Shown: positions 36,204 to 45,024 of the stretch, in pieces | Position numbering within the stretch: the first letter of the stretch is position 1 | How the letters are laid out: each line of letters starts with the position of its first letter | From: Hyphococcus sp. | GTDB taxonomy: Bacteria > Pseudomonadota > Alphaproteobacteria > Caulobacterales > Parvularculaceae | Assembly: GCA_028289605.1 (NCBI GenBank) | Contig: JANQON010000011.1 | Location: 62,001-126,000 of the forward strand | Direction of reading: 5' to 3' | DNA length: 64,000 bases | Notes under the pieces: generated by a model | The model's input: the letters and a program-made list of their open reading frames with translations, nothing else | What the model was told of the DNA's origin: nothing | Database searches by the model: none | Position numbers and translations under genes: made by a program

Positions 36204-36956
36204 TCACGACAGTGCGGGCGCCCCATTGAGAAACCGCTCACGGCTTTCCTGGGTCCGACGGCGCGCCTCCTCGATCGCCTGCGCCTCTGTCGCGCTCAGC
36301 ATCGCCTCAATAATGCACTTAAAATGCGTGCGCATGGCTTTCCGCGCCTGTTCCGGGTCTCGTTTGCGCAGCGCAACGGCAATGTCCTTATGCTCTTTAA
36401 GGCGGTTCTTCGGATTCACTTCGCAGATTGAATCATAGGCCTCTTTGACGTCGGGCTTTTCATTCCGGATCCGCCAGAGGCGCTCGATGGTTTCGAGCAT
36501 GGCGTTGTTTTTCGTCGCGCGCGCGATCGTAAGATGGAACTCACGATCCGCATCCGCCTCCAGCGGACTGTTGGGATCTGAAGCCGAAGCCATCCGCTCG
36601 ACAATGGCATCAAGCCGATCGAGCTCCTCGTCTGTTATCGTCGCGGCGGCGAGCGCCGCCGCTTCTGATTCGATCGCCGAGCGCGCCTCGGTGAGTTCGA
36701 ACGCGCCCACATCGGGCATGGCGTCCGCAAGTTCGCTCGATTTCCGCAATACATAAACGCCGGAGCCGACGCGGATATCCAGCATGCCGATCGCTTCAAG
36801 CGCGATTTGCGCCTCTCGCACCGTGACGCGGCTGACGCCCAGCTCTTCTGCAAGATCGCGCTCTCCCGGCAAGCGACTGCCCGGCGGATAAGCGCCTTGC
36901 CGGACAAGTTCTTTAATGCGCTCCGCTACGGAATGATAAAGTCGCTTTTCAGCCAT
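36204..36956 (-). CDS. GntR-family regulator, FadR subfamily, of the alginate locus
   Basis: A 250-residue repressor-type protein. The N-terminal winged helix has GSRLPGERDLAEELGVSRVTVREAQIALEAIGML. The C-terminal all-helical FCD ligand domain has metal-ligand-type positions in DREFHLTIARATKNNAM and EHKDIAVALRKRDPEQARKAMRTHF. FadR-subfamily proteins in alginate loci generally respond to pathway intermediates such as KDPG or DEH. The ATG at 36956 was chosen over the longer frame because the N-terminus is then standard and GAGG precedes it. It is placed between the alginate TonB receptor gene and the lyase genes, with shared TTGGTAT motifs in the flanking promoters. Confidence 0.9.
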   Translation of the reverse strand: MAEKRLYHSVAERIKELVRQGAYPPGSRLPGERDLAEELGVSRVTVREAQIALEAIGMLDIRVGSGVYVLRKSSELADAMPDVGAFELTEARSAIESEAAALAAATITDEELDRLDAIVERMASASDPNSPLEADADREFHLTIARATKNNAMLETIERLWRIRNEKPDVKEAYDSICEVNPKNRLKEHKDIAVALRKRDPEQARKAMRTHFKCIIEAMLSATEAQAIEEARRRTQESRERFLNGAPALS

Positions 36957-37004
36957 CGTCGCAAAACCTCTATCGCGGCTATCGCCGCATGATCTCAAAA
37001 AACC

Positions 37005-37024
37005 ATATCAATTTCGCATACCAA
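37005..37024 (-). promoter_or_regulatory. Direct-repeat operator candidate upstream of the GntR gene
   Basis: Read on the minus strand this is TTGGTAT-GCGAAA-TTGATAT, two near-identical 7-mers 13 bases apart, 49 bases before the GntR start. The same arrangement (TTGGTAT-ATTTAA-TTGGCAT) lies upstream of the alginate TonB receptor gene, although there it is read on the opposite strand relative to its gene. Confidence 0.5.
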
Positions 37025-37074
37025 TTTCCAGTTGAATTGGATCAATCTTGCGCCGCGTTTCCGCAAACAATAAA

Positions 37075-37112
37075 CGGCCCGCCTGCTCTCGGGAGGAACA
37101 GCTGGCGGGCCG
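37075..37112 (-). terminator. Rho-independent terminator of the alginate TonB receptor gene
   Basis: Perfect 9-base GC arms CGGCCCGCC / GGCGGGCCG with a 20-base loop. On the minus strand the stem is followed by TTTATTGTTTG. It lies 60 bases beyond the receptor stop (37171) and before the GntR gene, a classic intrinsic terminator layout. Confidence 0.75.
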
Positions 37113-37170
37113 CAAAGATGGTCAATCCCAGATCTCTTACGCAAGGGCTGACCTGTCTACTCAACGCACT

Positions 37171-40161
37171 TTAGAAGTTGTAGCTGGCGCCGAACGTCAG
37201 CCTTCGATCAGTAAGGCCTTGGAAGCAAACCAGGGCCCCGCCATTGACGCAGAACTGCGTGACGTCAGACTTGGTGAGATTAACGCCCTCGACGCCGACG
37301 CTTAAATTATCGGTCACCGCATACTGAACGCTGGCGTTGAGCTGCCCCCGGGCGTCTTGCACGACAGGGAAACCCCATGGGAAGCTGGACGTGCTGCCGA
37401 AATCGGTCGAACGGTAGGCGCTACGCCACGTATACCGCGCTCTCGCTGAAAGGCCGTATTTCTCGTAGTACAGAGTGACGTTGTATGCGTCTTCAGAGAG
37501 ATCGATTAACGGCTGCTGGAACGTAACAGGCGTAACGTTTCCAAGAGCGTCAAATACCTGGTTTGCGCGGCTCGTGGCGGTGTTCACCGTATCGCCGCCG
37601 GAAAACTCCTGGTGGGTGTAGTTGGCGAGAACGCCAAAGCCCGATGCAAATCCAATCGAATCCTCGAACTCCGAAAGATCATACTGGAACGCAACCTCGA
37701 AGCCTTTCTGCACGGTCTCACCGGGGTCGTTAATCGTTGTCGACACCGGCACGCATATGCCTGGCGGCGTACCCGTCGGCGCGAAGACGTTGGGATCCGC
37801 AATCGGGTTGAAAATGCCGCCGGCTTCGCAAGGATCGGTGAGGTCGCGGAAACCCGTGACCGGATCTTCGAACGGATCTTCCTGCTGAGTCACAAACAAG
37901 TCCGTGCGTTTCTTGCGGAAATACCCAACACTGACGACGGCTCTCGGCGCAAAGTACCATTCAACCGATACGTCAAGCGAGTTAACCTGTTCCGGCTCCA
38001 GTCCGGGATTGCCTAACCTGACAGGGGGATTCGGGCTTGTGCTAAACGTAAACGACGTTGACAGATCATCGAAGTCCGGGCGGCGGATGTCTTTGCCCCA
38101 ACTAAAACGCACTTGAATATCTTCAAGAGGGCTGGCCACCAGATTGAAGCGCGGCAGCAAAAAATCATAGCTGCCTTCAGTCGTAGAAGGTGTTGCTACG
38201 CCATTGATGATCGTATTGCCGGTCGAAGCAACATCAGTTGTGATGTAGCGTACGCCCGCATTGCCGCGGAAAATCCCATGATCAAAATTGACCTGCCCAT
38301 AAATCGCGTGAGATTTTTCTTCAATGTCGAAAAACCCGCTTTGGGTCGACGTCGGATCGTCGATCGATCGAGAGCCGCCGTGAGCTGCGATGGCGTCATT
38401 CAGCGCCGCCAACACCGCATCTGGGTCAGAAGCCGCGAGCTCCGGGTCAATGAGCAGAAAATCACTCACAAAAAGCGCTCTTCCATCCGCGTCGCCAAAG
38501 TTATCCGGACCCGGCACAAGGAGATCCGCAAACAGATCGCCCGATGGGCTGTCTGACAGCTGCCTTAACCCGACATTTGAACGAATTTGGTCTCTGAGAG
38601 CGCTACTCTTGTTGTACCGATACCCGGCGTCAACGGACGGAATGAAGTCGCCGATAGCGCTGTCGACCAGATCGTAAGTGAAATCGGCGCGAAACGCGAT
38701 TTCTTCGTTTTCGGCGATGTCTTGGCCGATGTTTACGTCGCGCAACACCACATTCGCAGGATCCAGCAATTGCTGAGTGGTCGGCCCAAACGGTTCATTT
38801 TGCGCGACGGCGAACGTCAAGCTTCCGCCGGTCAAATCATAAATGAACGGCACGCTGTTGTCGTTGGCGCCGCCCGGATCCAACGGGGCGTTGGGGTTGA
38901 TGAAGTTAAGCGTGGTATTGAAACTCGGAGTCGTAGAGTCTGACGTCGATATTGACCCCTCTACGCGCCCTGACAAGTTCCCGAAATTGAATTCAGTTCC
39001 CAGACTGAATATTCTGCTGTCCGTGATTCGCGAGTTCGTGTCGCTCGAGAATCGCAGGTTCGGGTCGTCATCATCATCCGCCAGATCCACAGGAATGACG
39101 CCCGTGAGCGCCGCTTCGATGGAGCCAAGGTCCTGTGGTCCGTTTTCACCCTGCAGAATACCAAAGTCGATGGTTTCGAATGACGTCGGGACAGAAATGT
39201 CTCTTAGGTTGCTGACGCCCGACGCCTGGACCCTTGAGCTTTCCTGCCTGCGCTCTTGATCATTGATGATCGTGTCGAAGTAGAGCTTCAGGTTTTCGTT
39301 CGGCGCCCACTCCAACGTGCCTGAAATGTTCAGCGTTTCATATTCAAAGTTGTCGTAGTCCTGGTTGAGAAACTGGATAGGCAGAAAATCGAACGATTGG
39401 GCGCTGGCGAATCCGCTGTCTGATGCAACAAGGTTGTCGCGATCAGCGCGCGGACGGAAAGCGGTAACATCCTGTCGCGACCAGCTTGCGCTGACCACCG
39501 CCCCGAACTCGCCCGCGCCGGTGTCCCAACTATGGCCGAGGGCGCCGGACACTCTGGGCTTAATGCCGTCGGTCGAAAGGCTGCTGTCTTCTCCTTGAAG
39601 ACGCACATTCGCCAGAAGACCATTCAGATCAAGCGGACGTATGGTTCGGAGGTTGACGGTGCCGCCCACCGACCCTTCGATTGTCTTTGCTTCAGACGCT
39701 TTCGTCACCTCGACAGCGGAGATGATCGCCGCGGAAACGTCCTCAAAGCTGATGCCGGAACGGCCCGACCCGGATCCCACGGTGGAAACGCCGTTGATTT
39801 CGGTGCGGTTTGCATTGGTGCCGCGGATTTGCACCCCAGTGCCCACGCCGGCCGTACGGGTAATTTGAATGCCGGTGATGTTCTCCAGAACTTCAGCCAG
39901 GTTCTGGTCCGGCAGTTTGCCAATGTCTTCGGCTTGAATGACCTCAACCAGGTTCGGCGCCTGGCGCTTTTCATCGAGCGCGCTTGCAAGCGAAGCCCGG
40001 ATGCCCTGAACGACAATGACATCATCGTCTTGGTCATCCTGCGCCGCTGCGCCGGTCAGCGCCGCCGTCGGCGCGATGACGGATGAAAGAAGCAGTGCTT
40101 TGAGATTTCGTTTGCCGCATCGAGCAAAACCCGTATTGGCGTTGGTTCGCGACAGTTTCAT
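37171..40161 (-). CDS. TonB-dependent receptor of the alginate locus (Caulobacter-type)
   Basis: A 996-residue receptor of the long Caulobacter-type TonB family. It has a long signal peptide (about 1-40, ending TGAAAQ), then DDVIVVQGIRASLASALDEKR (TonB-box region), a plug with IGKLPDQNLAEVLENITGIQITR and EGSVGGTVNLRT, and a large barrel ending in LTFGASYNF with terminal Phe. Acidic insertions (DLADDDDDPNL) may form external loops. Two cysteine-bearing loops occur near the C-terminus. The ATG at 40161 follows GGGAGGGG, so the upstream extension is rejected. Position at the head of the lyase locus suggests uptake of alginate oligosaccharides. Confidence 0.93.
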   Translation of the reverse strand: MKLSRTNANTGFARCGKRNLKALLLSSVIAPTAALTGAAAQDDQDDDVIVVQGIRASLASALDEKRQAPNLVEVIQAEDIGKLPDQNLAEVLENITGIQITRTAGVGTGVQIRGTNANRTEINGVSTVGSGSGRSGISFEDVSAAIISAVEVTKASEAKTIEGSVGGTVNLRTIRPLDLNGLLANVRLQGEDSSLSTDGIKPRVSGALGHSWDTGAGEFGAVVSASWSRQDVTAFRPRADRDNLVASDSGFASAQSFDFLPIQFLNQDYDNFEYETLNISGTLEWAPNENLKLYFDTIINDQERRQESSRVQASGVSNLRDISVPTSFETIDFGILQGENGPQDLGSIEAALTGVIPVDLADDDDDPNLRFSSDTNSRITDSRIFSLGTEFNFGNLSGRVEGSISTSDSTTPSFNTTLNFINPNAPLDPGGANDNSVPFIYDLTGGSLTFAVAQNEPFGPTTQQLLDPANVVLRDVNIGQDIAENEEIAFRADFTYDLVDSAIGDFIPSVDAGYRYNKSSALRDQIRSNVGLRQLSDSPSGDLFADLLVPGPDNFGDADGRALFVSDFLLIDPELAASDPDAVLAALNDAIAAHGGSRSIDDPTSTQSGFFDIEEKSHAIYGQVNFDHGIFRGNAGVRYITTDVASTGNTIINGVATPSTTEGSYDFLLPRFNLVASPLEDIQVRFSWGKDIRRPDFDDLSTSFTFSTSPNPPVRLGNPGLEPEQVNSLDVSVEWYFAPRAVVSVGYFRKKRTDLFVTQQEDPFEDPVTGFRDLTDPCEAGGIFNPIADPNVFAPTGTPPGICVPVSTTINDPGETVQKGFEVAFQYDLSEFEDSIGFASGFGVLANYTHQEFSGGDTVNTATSRANQVFDALGNVTPVTFQQPLIDLSEDAYNVTLYYEKYGLSARARYTWRSAYRSTDFGSTSSFPWGFPVVQDARGQLNASVQYAVTDNLSVGVEGVNLTKSDVTQFCVNGGALVCFQGLTDRRLTFGASYNF

Positions 40162-40257
40162 GTGACCCCTCCCATGGCGTCGGCTGTTGTTATTGCCGAT
40201 ACCATCGACCAATCAGAGACAATCTGTCAACATGATAATTATTCCATTTTCTACATA

Positions 40258-40277
40258 TTGGTATATTTAATTGGCAT
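40258..40277 (+). promoter_or_regulatory. Direct-repeat operator candidate upstream of the alginate TonB receptor
   Basis: TTGGTAT-ATTTAA-TTGGCAT, two 7-mers 13 bases apart, lies 97 bases upstream of the receptor start. It matches the pair found upstream of the GntR gene in half-site sequence and spacing. An AT-rich stretch with ATAATTATT, also present in the PL6 promoter gap, lies beside it. Confidence 0.5.
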
Positions 40278-40450
40278 GTGCGTGATATGGGGTGATGGCG
40301 GCAGGCGAAAAAGAGCGCTTCATCAACCGGCTAGCCAATCTCAAATGCGGCGGAAGCGACCACGGTCGAACGAGCCTCCGGGGGCGCATTATCGATTCGA
40401 GCGCGTTTTTGAGGGTTTGGCGCGCCGCTTGATCGCCCGGGCAATCTACA

Positions 40451-41788
40451 TCAAGTCGATCTCGCCATCGCGTCAGACTGATATCTGGTCAAAGCGCGTC
40501 GGCCAACGAACAGAATGATGAAAGAGGTGGGCAACAGCACCGCCGCGGTTACCGACACGGCCTCATTGATGCCGGAAACTCCGAAAAGCCCCGCATCATT
40601 TATGAAACCGACAATAATCGGCGTAACGCCCAACCCGATAATATTGGCGATAAAGAAATAAAGCGCTGTCACGCGCGCGCGCATGGCGTTCGGCGCGATT
40701 AGCTGCGGCAACAAAGGAGCGAGCGCGCTCGCTGCAGAGAGGCAGAGCATCACGACCGCCATCGCCGCCAACGACAACGATACGTTCGGCGCAATCGGCG
40801 CCCAGGTTGTCGCCGGCGCCGCGATGCCGACAGCGAAAAGCCCGACGATCAAAATGGCGTCGCGGCGTCCGCGCCGCTCAAGCTGACCCGCGAAGAACGG
40901 CCCCAATATCGCGCCGGCCGTTCCAAAAATTAGTCCGACCGTTCCGAACGAAAAACCCGCCGACGATATGCTGAGACCATAGTTGCGGATCAGCACGGAA
41001 GCATACCAGCTTGCCACAGCGTAGACCATCATCTGCACAAAGAGCATACCGCCAAAGATCGGCAAGTACTCGCCTCGCCGCTCTTTGAGGTGGGCAACGA
41101 CCTGCGCCGTCGCCGCTGCGCCGGGCCCATCAGCCTGCTCGTCAATCCGGCGCGCTGGTTCGCGGACGCTGGCCAGCATGACAAATCCAAGCAATATGCC
41201 GGGCAGCCCCATGCAAAGGAAAACGAGCCTCCACGGCGAGAGGTCTCCTATGATCGGAATCGCGACATTCGACATTTGCGAGACGAAAAGAACGGCGGCG
41301 CCGCCAATGATGAACGCGCCCGTGCCGCCGATCACGCCAGCTGACAGAAATACGCTGACCGGCGTGTGTCTGCGCTGCTTCTCAAACAAATCGGCGATAA
41401 TCGACAGCGCGGCAGGACCAAGCGCCGCCTCGCCCAGACCGACCCCGAGACGACAGAATGCAAGCTGCCAAAAACCACTTGAGAACGCTGAAGCAGACGT
41501 CATGACGCTCCATATCAAGACGCCTGCAACGATGAGATTGCGCCGGTTATGGCGGTCCGCAACATTTGCCAGAAACAACGCAAGCGTTGCATAGACGAAA
41601 GAAAACGACAGGCCCAGCAAAAAGCCCATCTGGGTGTCATTGACGTCGAGTTCCGCCTTAACGGGATCAACGAGAATCCCCAAGATTAGTCGATCCGCAT
41701 AGGAAATTATCGATAACAATGCGAGAAGAAAAACGACGTACCAACTATAGAGTTTTCTGGACTTCAGCTGCGAAGATCGACTGTCCAT
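40451..41788 (-). CDS. MFS transporter (spinster-like), last gene of the BVMO operon
   Basis: A 445-residue, 12-helix major facilitator. It opens WYVVFLLALLSIISYADRLILGILVDPVKAELDVNDTQMGFLLG and has GVGLGEAALGPAALSIIADLF, both typical of the spinster-like branch found in alphaproteobacterial catabolic clusters. The ATG at 41788 has AAAGGACACCT directly upstream. It is 35 bases from the preceding lipase gene and on the same strand, so it is most likely the end of the monooxygenase operon rather than part of the alginate locus, whose receptor gene promoter begins just beyond it. Substrate or direction of transport is unknown. Confidence 0.85.
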   Translation of the reverse strand: MDSRSSQLKSRKLYSWYVVFLLALLSIISYADRLILGILVDPVKAELDVNDTQMGFLLGLSFSFVYATLALFLANVADRHNRRNLIVAGVLIWSVMTSASAFSSGFWQLAFCRLGVGLGEAALGPAALSIIADLFEKQRRHTPVSVFLSAGVIGGTGAFIIGGAAVLFVSQMSNVAIPIIGDLSPWRLVFLCMGLPGILLGFVMLASVREPARRIDEQADGPGAAATAQVVAHLKERRGEYLPIFGGMLFVQMMVYAVASWYASVLIRNYGLSISSAGFSFGTVGLIFGTAGAILGPFFAGQLERRGRRDAILIVGLFAVGIAAPATTWAPIAPNVSLSLAAMAVVMLCLSAASALAPLLPQLIAPNAMRARVTALYFFIANIIGLGVTPIIVGFINDAGLFGVSGINEAVSVTAAVLLPTSFIILFVGRRALTRYQSDAMARST

Positions 41789-41823
41789 AGGTGTCCTTTC
41801 CGGCCTCAGGTTCGCCGACGTCG

Positions 41824-42717
41824 TTATCTTTCCCAGGATGAATTCAGATAGTCTCCAGCTCGCTGCAACGCTTCGTTGGCCTGCGGCAGAAAACTGGTGA
41901 ACGCATGCCAGACATGGATCATGTCCGGCCAGACATCGAGCGTTGCGTGGACGCCGGAATCAACAGCTTTGCGCGCAATCTCTTTTGAATCATTCAGCAA
42001 GACTTCGCACGCTCCAACCTGAATCAAAATAGGTGGAAGGTCGTGAAATTCTCCGAATATGGGAGACGCGCGCTTGTCGCGCGGATCTCCGCCTGAAAGG
42101 TACAGACCCGCCGTTTTCTGCAGCAATTCGCGGCTGATAATGGGATCGGAATCACGAAGATCTTGGTAGCTCGCCGCGCCGCACCTTAAATCCGCCCACG
42201 GACTGATAAGATACGCAGCATCTGCCTGTCGCATCCCGCGATTGCGGGCATCCATCATTGTCGATAGAGCAAGACCGCCGCCGGCGGAATCGCCTGCGAC
42301 GGCGAGCTTCTTGATCTCCGACCTATTGATCACCGAGCGGTAAGCGGTAATGCAATCCTCCAGCGGCGCCGGAAACGGCGCTTCCGGCGCAAGGCGATAC
42401 TCGACAGAAAATACCCGCGCTCTTGCATGCCTCGCCAGTTCCCCTGCGATCGACTGATGCGATCGAATCGACCCGGCGACAAACGCGCCGCCGTGAATAT
42501 AGAATATGACGTGTCGCCGCCGCGACTGCGGCGTTTCAATCCATGCCCCTTTGACACCGCCGACCTCGGCTTCATGCACAACGATATCAGGCGCCGGCGG
42601 ATTGGTGACGGTAAGCTGATCCGTCGCCGCCCGATGCTGCTCAACGGTCAATGACGCCGGATTTGGTGCGCGGGCGAGCGCTGCCTTAAGCCGTTCAATT
42701 GGCGCTGCGTCTTTCAT
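41824..42717 (-). CDS. Alpha/beta hydrolase, hormone-sensitive-lipase family (LipR-like)
   Basis: A 297-residue cytoplasmic esterase. The oxyanion motif is YIHGGAF, the nucleophile elbow is GDSAGGG, and the catalytic His is in DMIHVWHAF, with the Asp in a preceding strand (ACEVLLNDS). This is the HSL (bacterial family IV) pattern. In a Baeyer-Villiger operon such an enzyme would cleave the ester or lactone that the monooxygenase creates. It also matches LipR of the mycobacterial mymA operon. It starts 17 bases after the stop of the other hydrolase gene. Confidence 0.9.
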   Translation of the reverse strand: MKDAAPIERLKAALARAPNPASLTVEQHRAATDQLTVTNPPAPDIVVHEAEVGGVKGAWIETPQSRRRHVIFYIHGGAFVAGSIRSHQSIAGELARHARARVFSVEYRLAPEAPFPAPLEDCITAYRSVINRSEIKKLAVAGDSAGGGLALSTMMDARNRGMRQADAAYLISPWADLRCGAASYQDLRDSDPIISRELLQKTAGLYLSGGDPRDKRASPIFGEFHDLPPILIQVGACEVLLNDSKEIARKAVDSGVHATLDVWPDMIHVWHAFTSFLPQANEALQRAGDYLNSSWER

Positions 42718-42733
42718 GCCGCCCGTTTCCAGC

Positions 42734-43543
42734 CTAGGTCCGCCCGCCAGGCGGCGCGCCGCGATAGAAGAGCCGCCTGGCTCCTTTGATGTCGAATGGA
42801 CGCCACGCCCCTTCTCGTTGTTTTAGTCGATCCGCGAGGACATAGATGGCCAACGGGTTAAATCCGAATCCAGAATGGCTGGCGGGAATCTGAACGTTTT
42901 CAGTTTCACGGTTCTCGTGATGATCGTGCTGAACAGCGCCGCGCCAGCCGACCACGCCATCAGTTCGGGAAAAAATTGCCGTGGTTGGCACCGGCGGAGG
43001 CGTATTGATCTGCTTCATGCGCGCCGAATGAACATCCGCGGCGGGCCCGGTCACTTGGTCGGAGACGGAACGGGTGAGCCAACTCATGTTCCGTCGGTCA
43101 GGCGAAATCGGGCTGCCCATTGTGATAACGCAGCGCACTTTTTCCGGCGCCGCCTTAGCGATCTCCCGGGCGAACGTTCCACCAAGGCTCCAGCCGACAA
43201 TGGACACTTTCCGGGCATGTTCGGCATATGTCTTGTCCAACAACCCAAGCATGGCGCGTTCCAGCGCATCGGTAAAATTCATATTCCGCCCGAGCCCCCA
43301 GCCGTAAGGCGCGTACCCCAAACTTCGCAGCACGGAGCGCAACGGGCGCGTGGATGCGTCGGTGGCGAGCAAACCGGGAAACACCAAGACCGGATGGCCG
43401 TCGCCGCCGCGCAACAAGGGCAATGCCGGCAGCGTCGCGAGCAACGCGCCCAGCTCGAAAACCGATCGACCCTCGGAAAAAGTCCAAAAGGGGTGCGGCG
43501 GCGTTGGTCGATTGTCAGCTGCGTCCATGTCAACCACCGTCAT
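42734..43543 (-). CDS. Alpha/beta hydrolase of the WS/DGAT neighbourhood
   Basis: A 269-residue alpha/beta hydrolase with nucleophile elbow VGWSLGG, strand HPVLVFPGLLATDASTRPLRSVLRSLGY, a likely acid in FSRTDGVVGW and a likely catalytic His in PASHSGFGFNP. It overlaps the acyltransferase stop by 4 bases (ATGA), so the longer open frame, which runs inside that gene, is rejected. Hydrolases of this type commonly accompany WS/DGAT genes. An acyl-ester or lipid substrate is a reasonable guess, but the reaction is unknown. Confidence 0.82.
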   Translation of the reverse strand: MTVVDMDAADNRPTPPHPFWTFSEGRSVFELGALLATLPALPLLRGGDGHPVLVFPGLLATDASTRPLRSVLRSLGYAPYGWGLGRNMNFTDALERAMLGLLDKTYAEHARKVSIVGWSLGGTFAREIAKAAPEKVRCVITMGSPISPDRRNMSWLTRSVSDQVTGPAADVHSARMKQINTPPPVPTTAIFSRTDGVVGWRGAVQHDHHENRETENVQIPASHSGFGFNPLAIYVLADRLKQREGAWRPFDIKGARRLFYRGAPPGGRT

Positions 43544-45006
43544 GTTGCGCTCTTTTTCTTTTTTCGCAGTGGACGAACATTGTCGTCGCAAGGACCCAGG
43601 AGCGACTCGTGCGCCGCATAAGCCTCGCGAAGACAATCGACGTAAAACGCCGGATCAGGCATTGACTCCCGGCAGGCCGTCACGCCGATGGTGATGTCAT
43701 CCACATAGCTATGAACCACATGGCCGACGCTGACGCCGTCCAGCACCGGCAAAGCGCCATACATCGCTACAAGTTTCGCCCCGGCTGAATAGAGGGGCAC
43801 CGGCGGGCCCGGCACATTTGTGACGACGGTGTTGAAGACGGGGCGCACGCGATTGGCGAGCCCCCAACGGCTGTAGGCGCGCGCGCCAAGACCGATAAGT
43901 AGGGCTGGCGAGTGCTTTGACATTTCCGTCATTTGGCGCGCGCCCATGGCCTTGGTCATTGCTTTCGATTTTTGAACTTCGTCATGGACGAACTGCAGGC
44001 GCTCAAGCGGATCTTCAATCTGCGTGCCGAGAAGGACACGCATGGCCGACACCTGGTTGCCCATCGTGTTCTTTTCTTCTTCGCTACGCACGGATATCGG
44101 CGCCATGGCGGACATGCTGTCTTCGGGCAATTCGTCCTTGTCCATAAGATACGCGCGCATGGCGCCGCCCACGATTGAGAGAACCACGTCATTGACAGTG
44201 GCGCCGTCGATCACTTTGCGCAGCTTTTTGATGTCAGACAGCGACATCGTAATCGCATCGATCACGCGATGCGGCGACACCGTTCCATTGAAACGCGTGC
44301 GAGGCGTCTTTAATGCGCCAAGAATATCGAAATCACCATCTAGAACACCTTTCGCTGTTTTCACCACGCCGGGCGCTGAACGCAACGTCGCCGCGAATTG
44401 GTCCAAGGGTTTCCTGAACGCGTTCACATAGCCGCGCGCAAACATGCCGACCTGCCCAGGTATTCGTTCCGGTTTCCATGGATCGGCGTTCGGCGTTTCC
44501 TCGACAGTTGGATCAAGTTTGTGCAACGCATGCATGATGTCGACGCCTGAGGCGCCGTCTATCGCCGCGTGATGAATTTTTGTGAGAATGGCGTAAGACC
44601 CTTTCGGCGCCCCTTCGACATTGTTCAACCCTTCAACAATGAGAAATTCCCATAGGGGGCGGTTCAGATCGAGCGGTCGTGAAAAGTTCCGCGCGGCGAG
44701 AATACAAAGTTGTCGCCAGTCATGGGGATGCGGCAACGCCACATGACGTACATGGTACTCGAGGTCGAACTTGGGATCGTTGATCCAGTAGGGATAATCG
44801 ATGTTGAACGGCGCCTTGACCATCCGTTGTCGCATGATCGGCGCGAGATAAAGGCGCCGTTCAATGAACTCTAATATATCCCTATGCCGGACAAATTTTC
44901 CCGGCGCCGTTGATGGGTCGTAAATGAGAATACTTCCCACATGAACAGGCGTATGATCTTGTTCCAGCGCAACGAACGCGGCGTCCAGGCCTTGCATCTG
45001 TTTCAT
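43540..45006 (-). CDS. WS/DGAT-type O-acyltransferase (wax ester synthase/diacylglycerol acyltransferase)
   Basis: A 488-residue acyltransferase with the catalytic motif HHAAIDG, the PLW motif (NRPLWE), the ND-region GATVNDVVLSIVGGA and the C-terminal VVTNVPGPP. These are the marks of the bacterial WS/DGAT family that esterifies fatty acyl-CoA to long alcohols or diacylglycerol. The last residues are basic (KKKKS). The ATG at 45006 has AGGGGCG upstream. In this operon it could esterify an alcohol freed by ester cleavage, or act as in the mymA operon, where two such genes occur. Confidence 0.92.
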   Translation of the reverse strand: MKQMQGLDAAFVALEQDHTPVHVGSILIYDPSTAPGKFVRHRDILEFIERRLYLAPIMRQRMVKAPFNIDYPYWINDPKFDLEYHVRHVALPHPHDWRQLCILAARNFSRPLDLNRPLWEFLIVEGLNNVEGAPKGSYAILTKIHHAAIDGASGVDIMHALHKLDPTVEETPNADPWKPERIPGQVGMFARGYVNAFRKPLDQFAATLRSAPGVVKTAKGVLDGDFDILGALKTPRTRFNGTVSPHRVIDAITMSLSDIKKLRKVIDGATVNDVVLSIVGGAMRAYLMDKDELPEDSMSAMAPISVRSEEEKNTMGNQVSAMRVLLGTQIEDPLERLQFVHDEVQKSKAMTKAMGARQMTEMSKHSPALLIGLGARAYSRWGLANRVRPVFNTVVTNVPGPPVPLYSAGAKLVAMYGALPVLDGVSVGHVVHSYVDDITIGVTACRESMPDPAFYVDCLREAYAAHESLLGPCDDNVRPLRKKKKSAT

Positions 45007-45024
45007 AAGCGCGCCCCTTAAATC

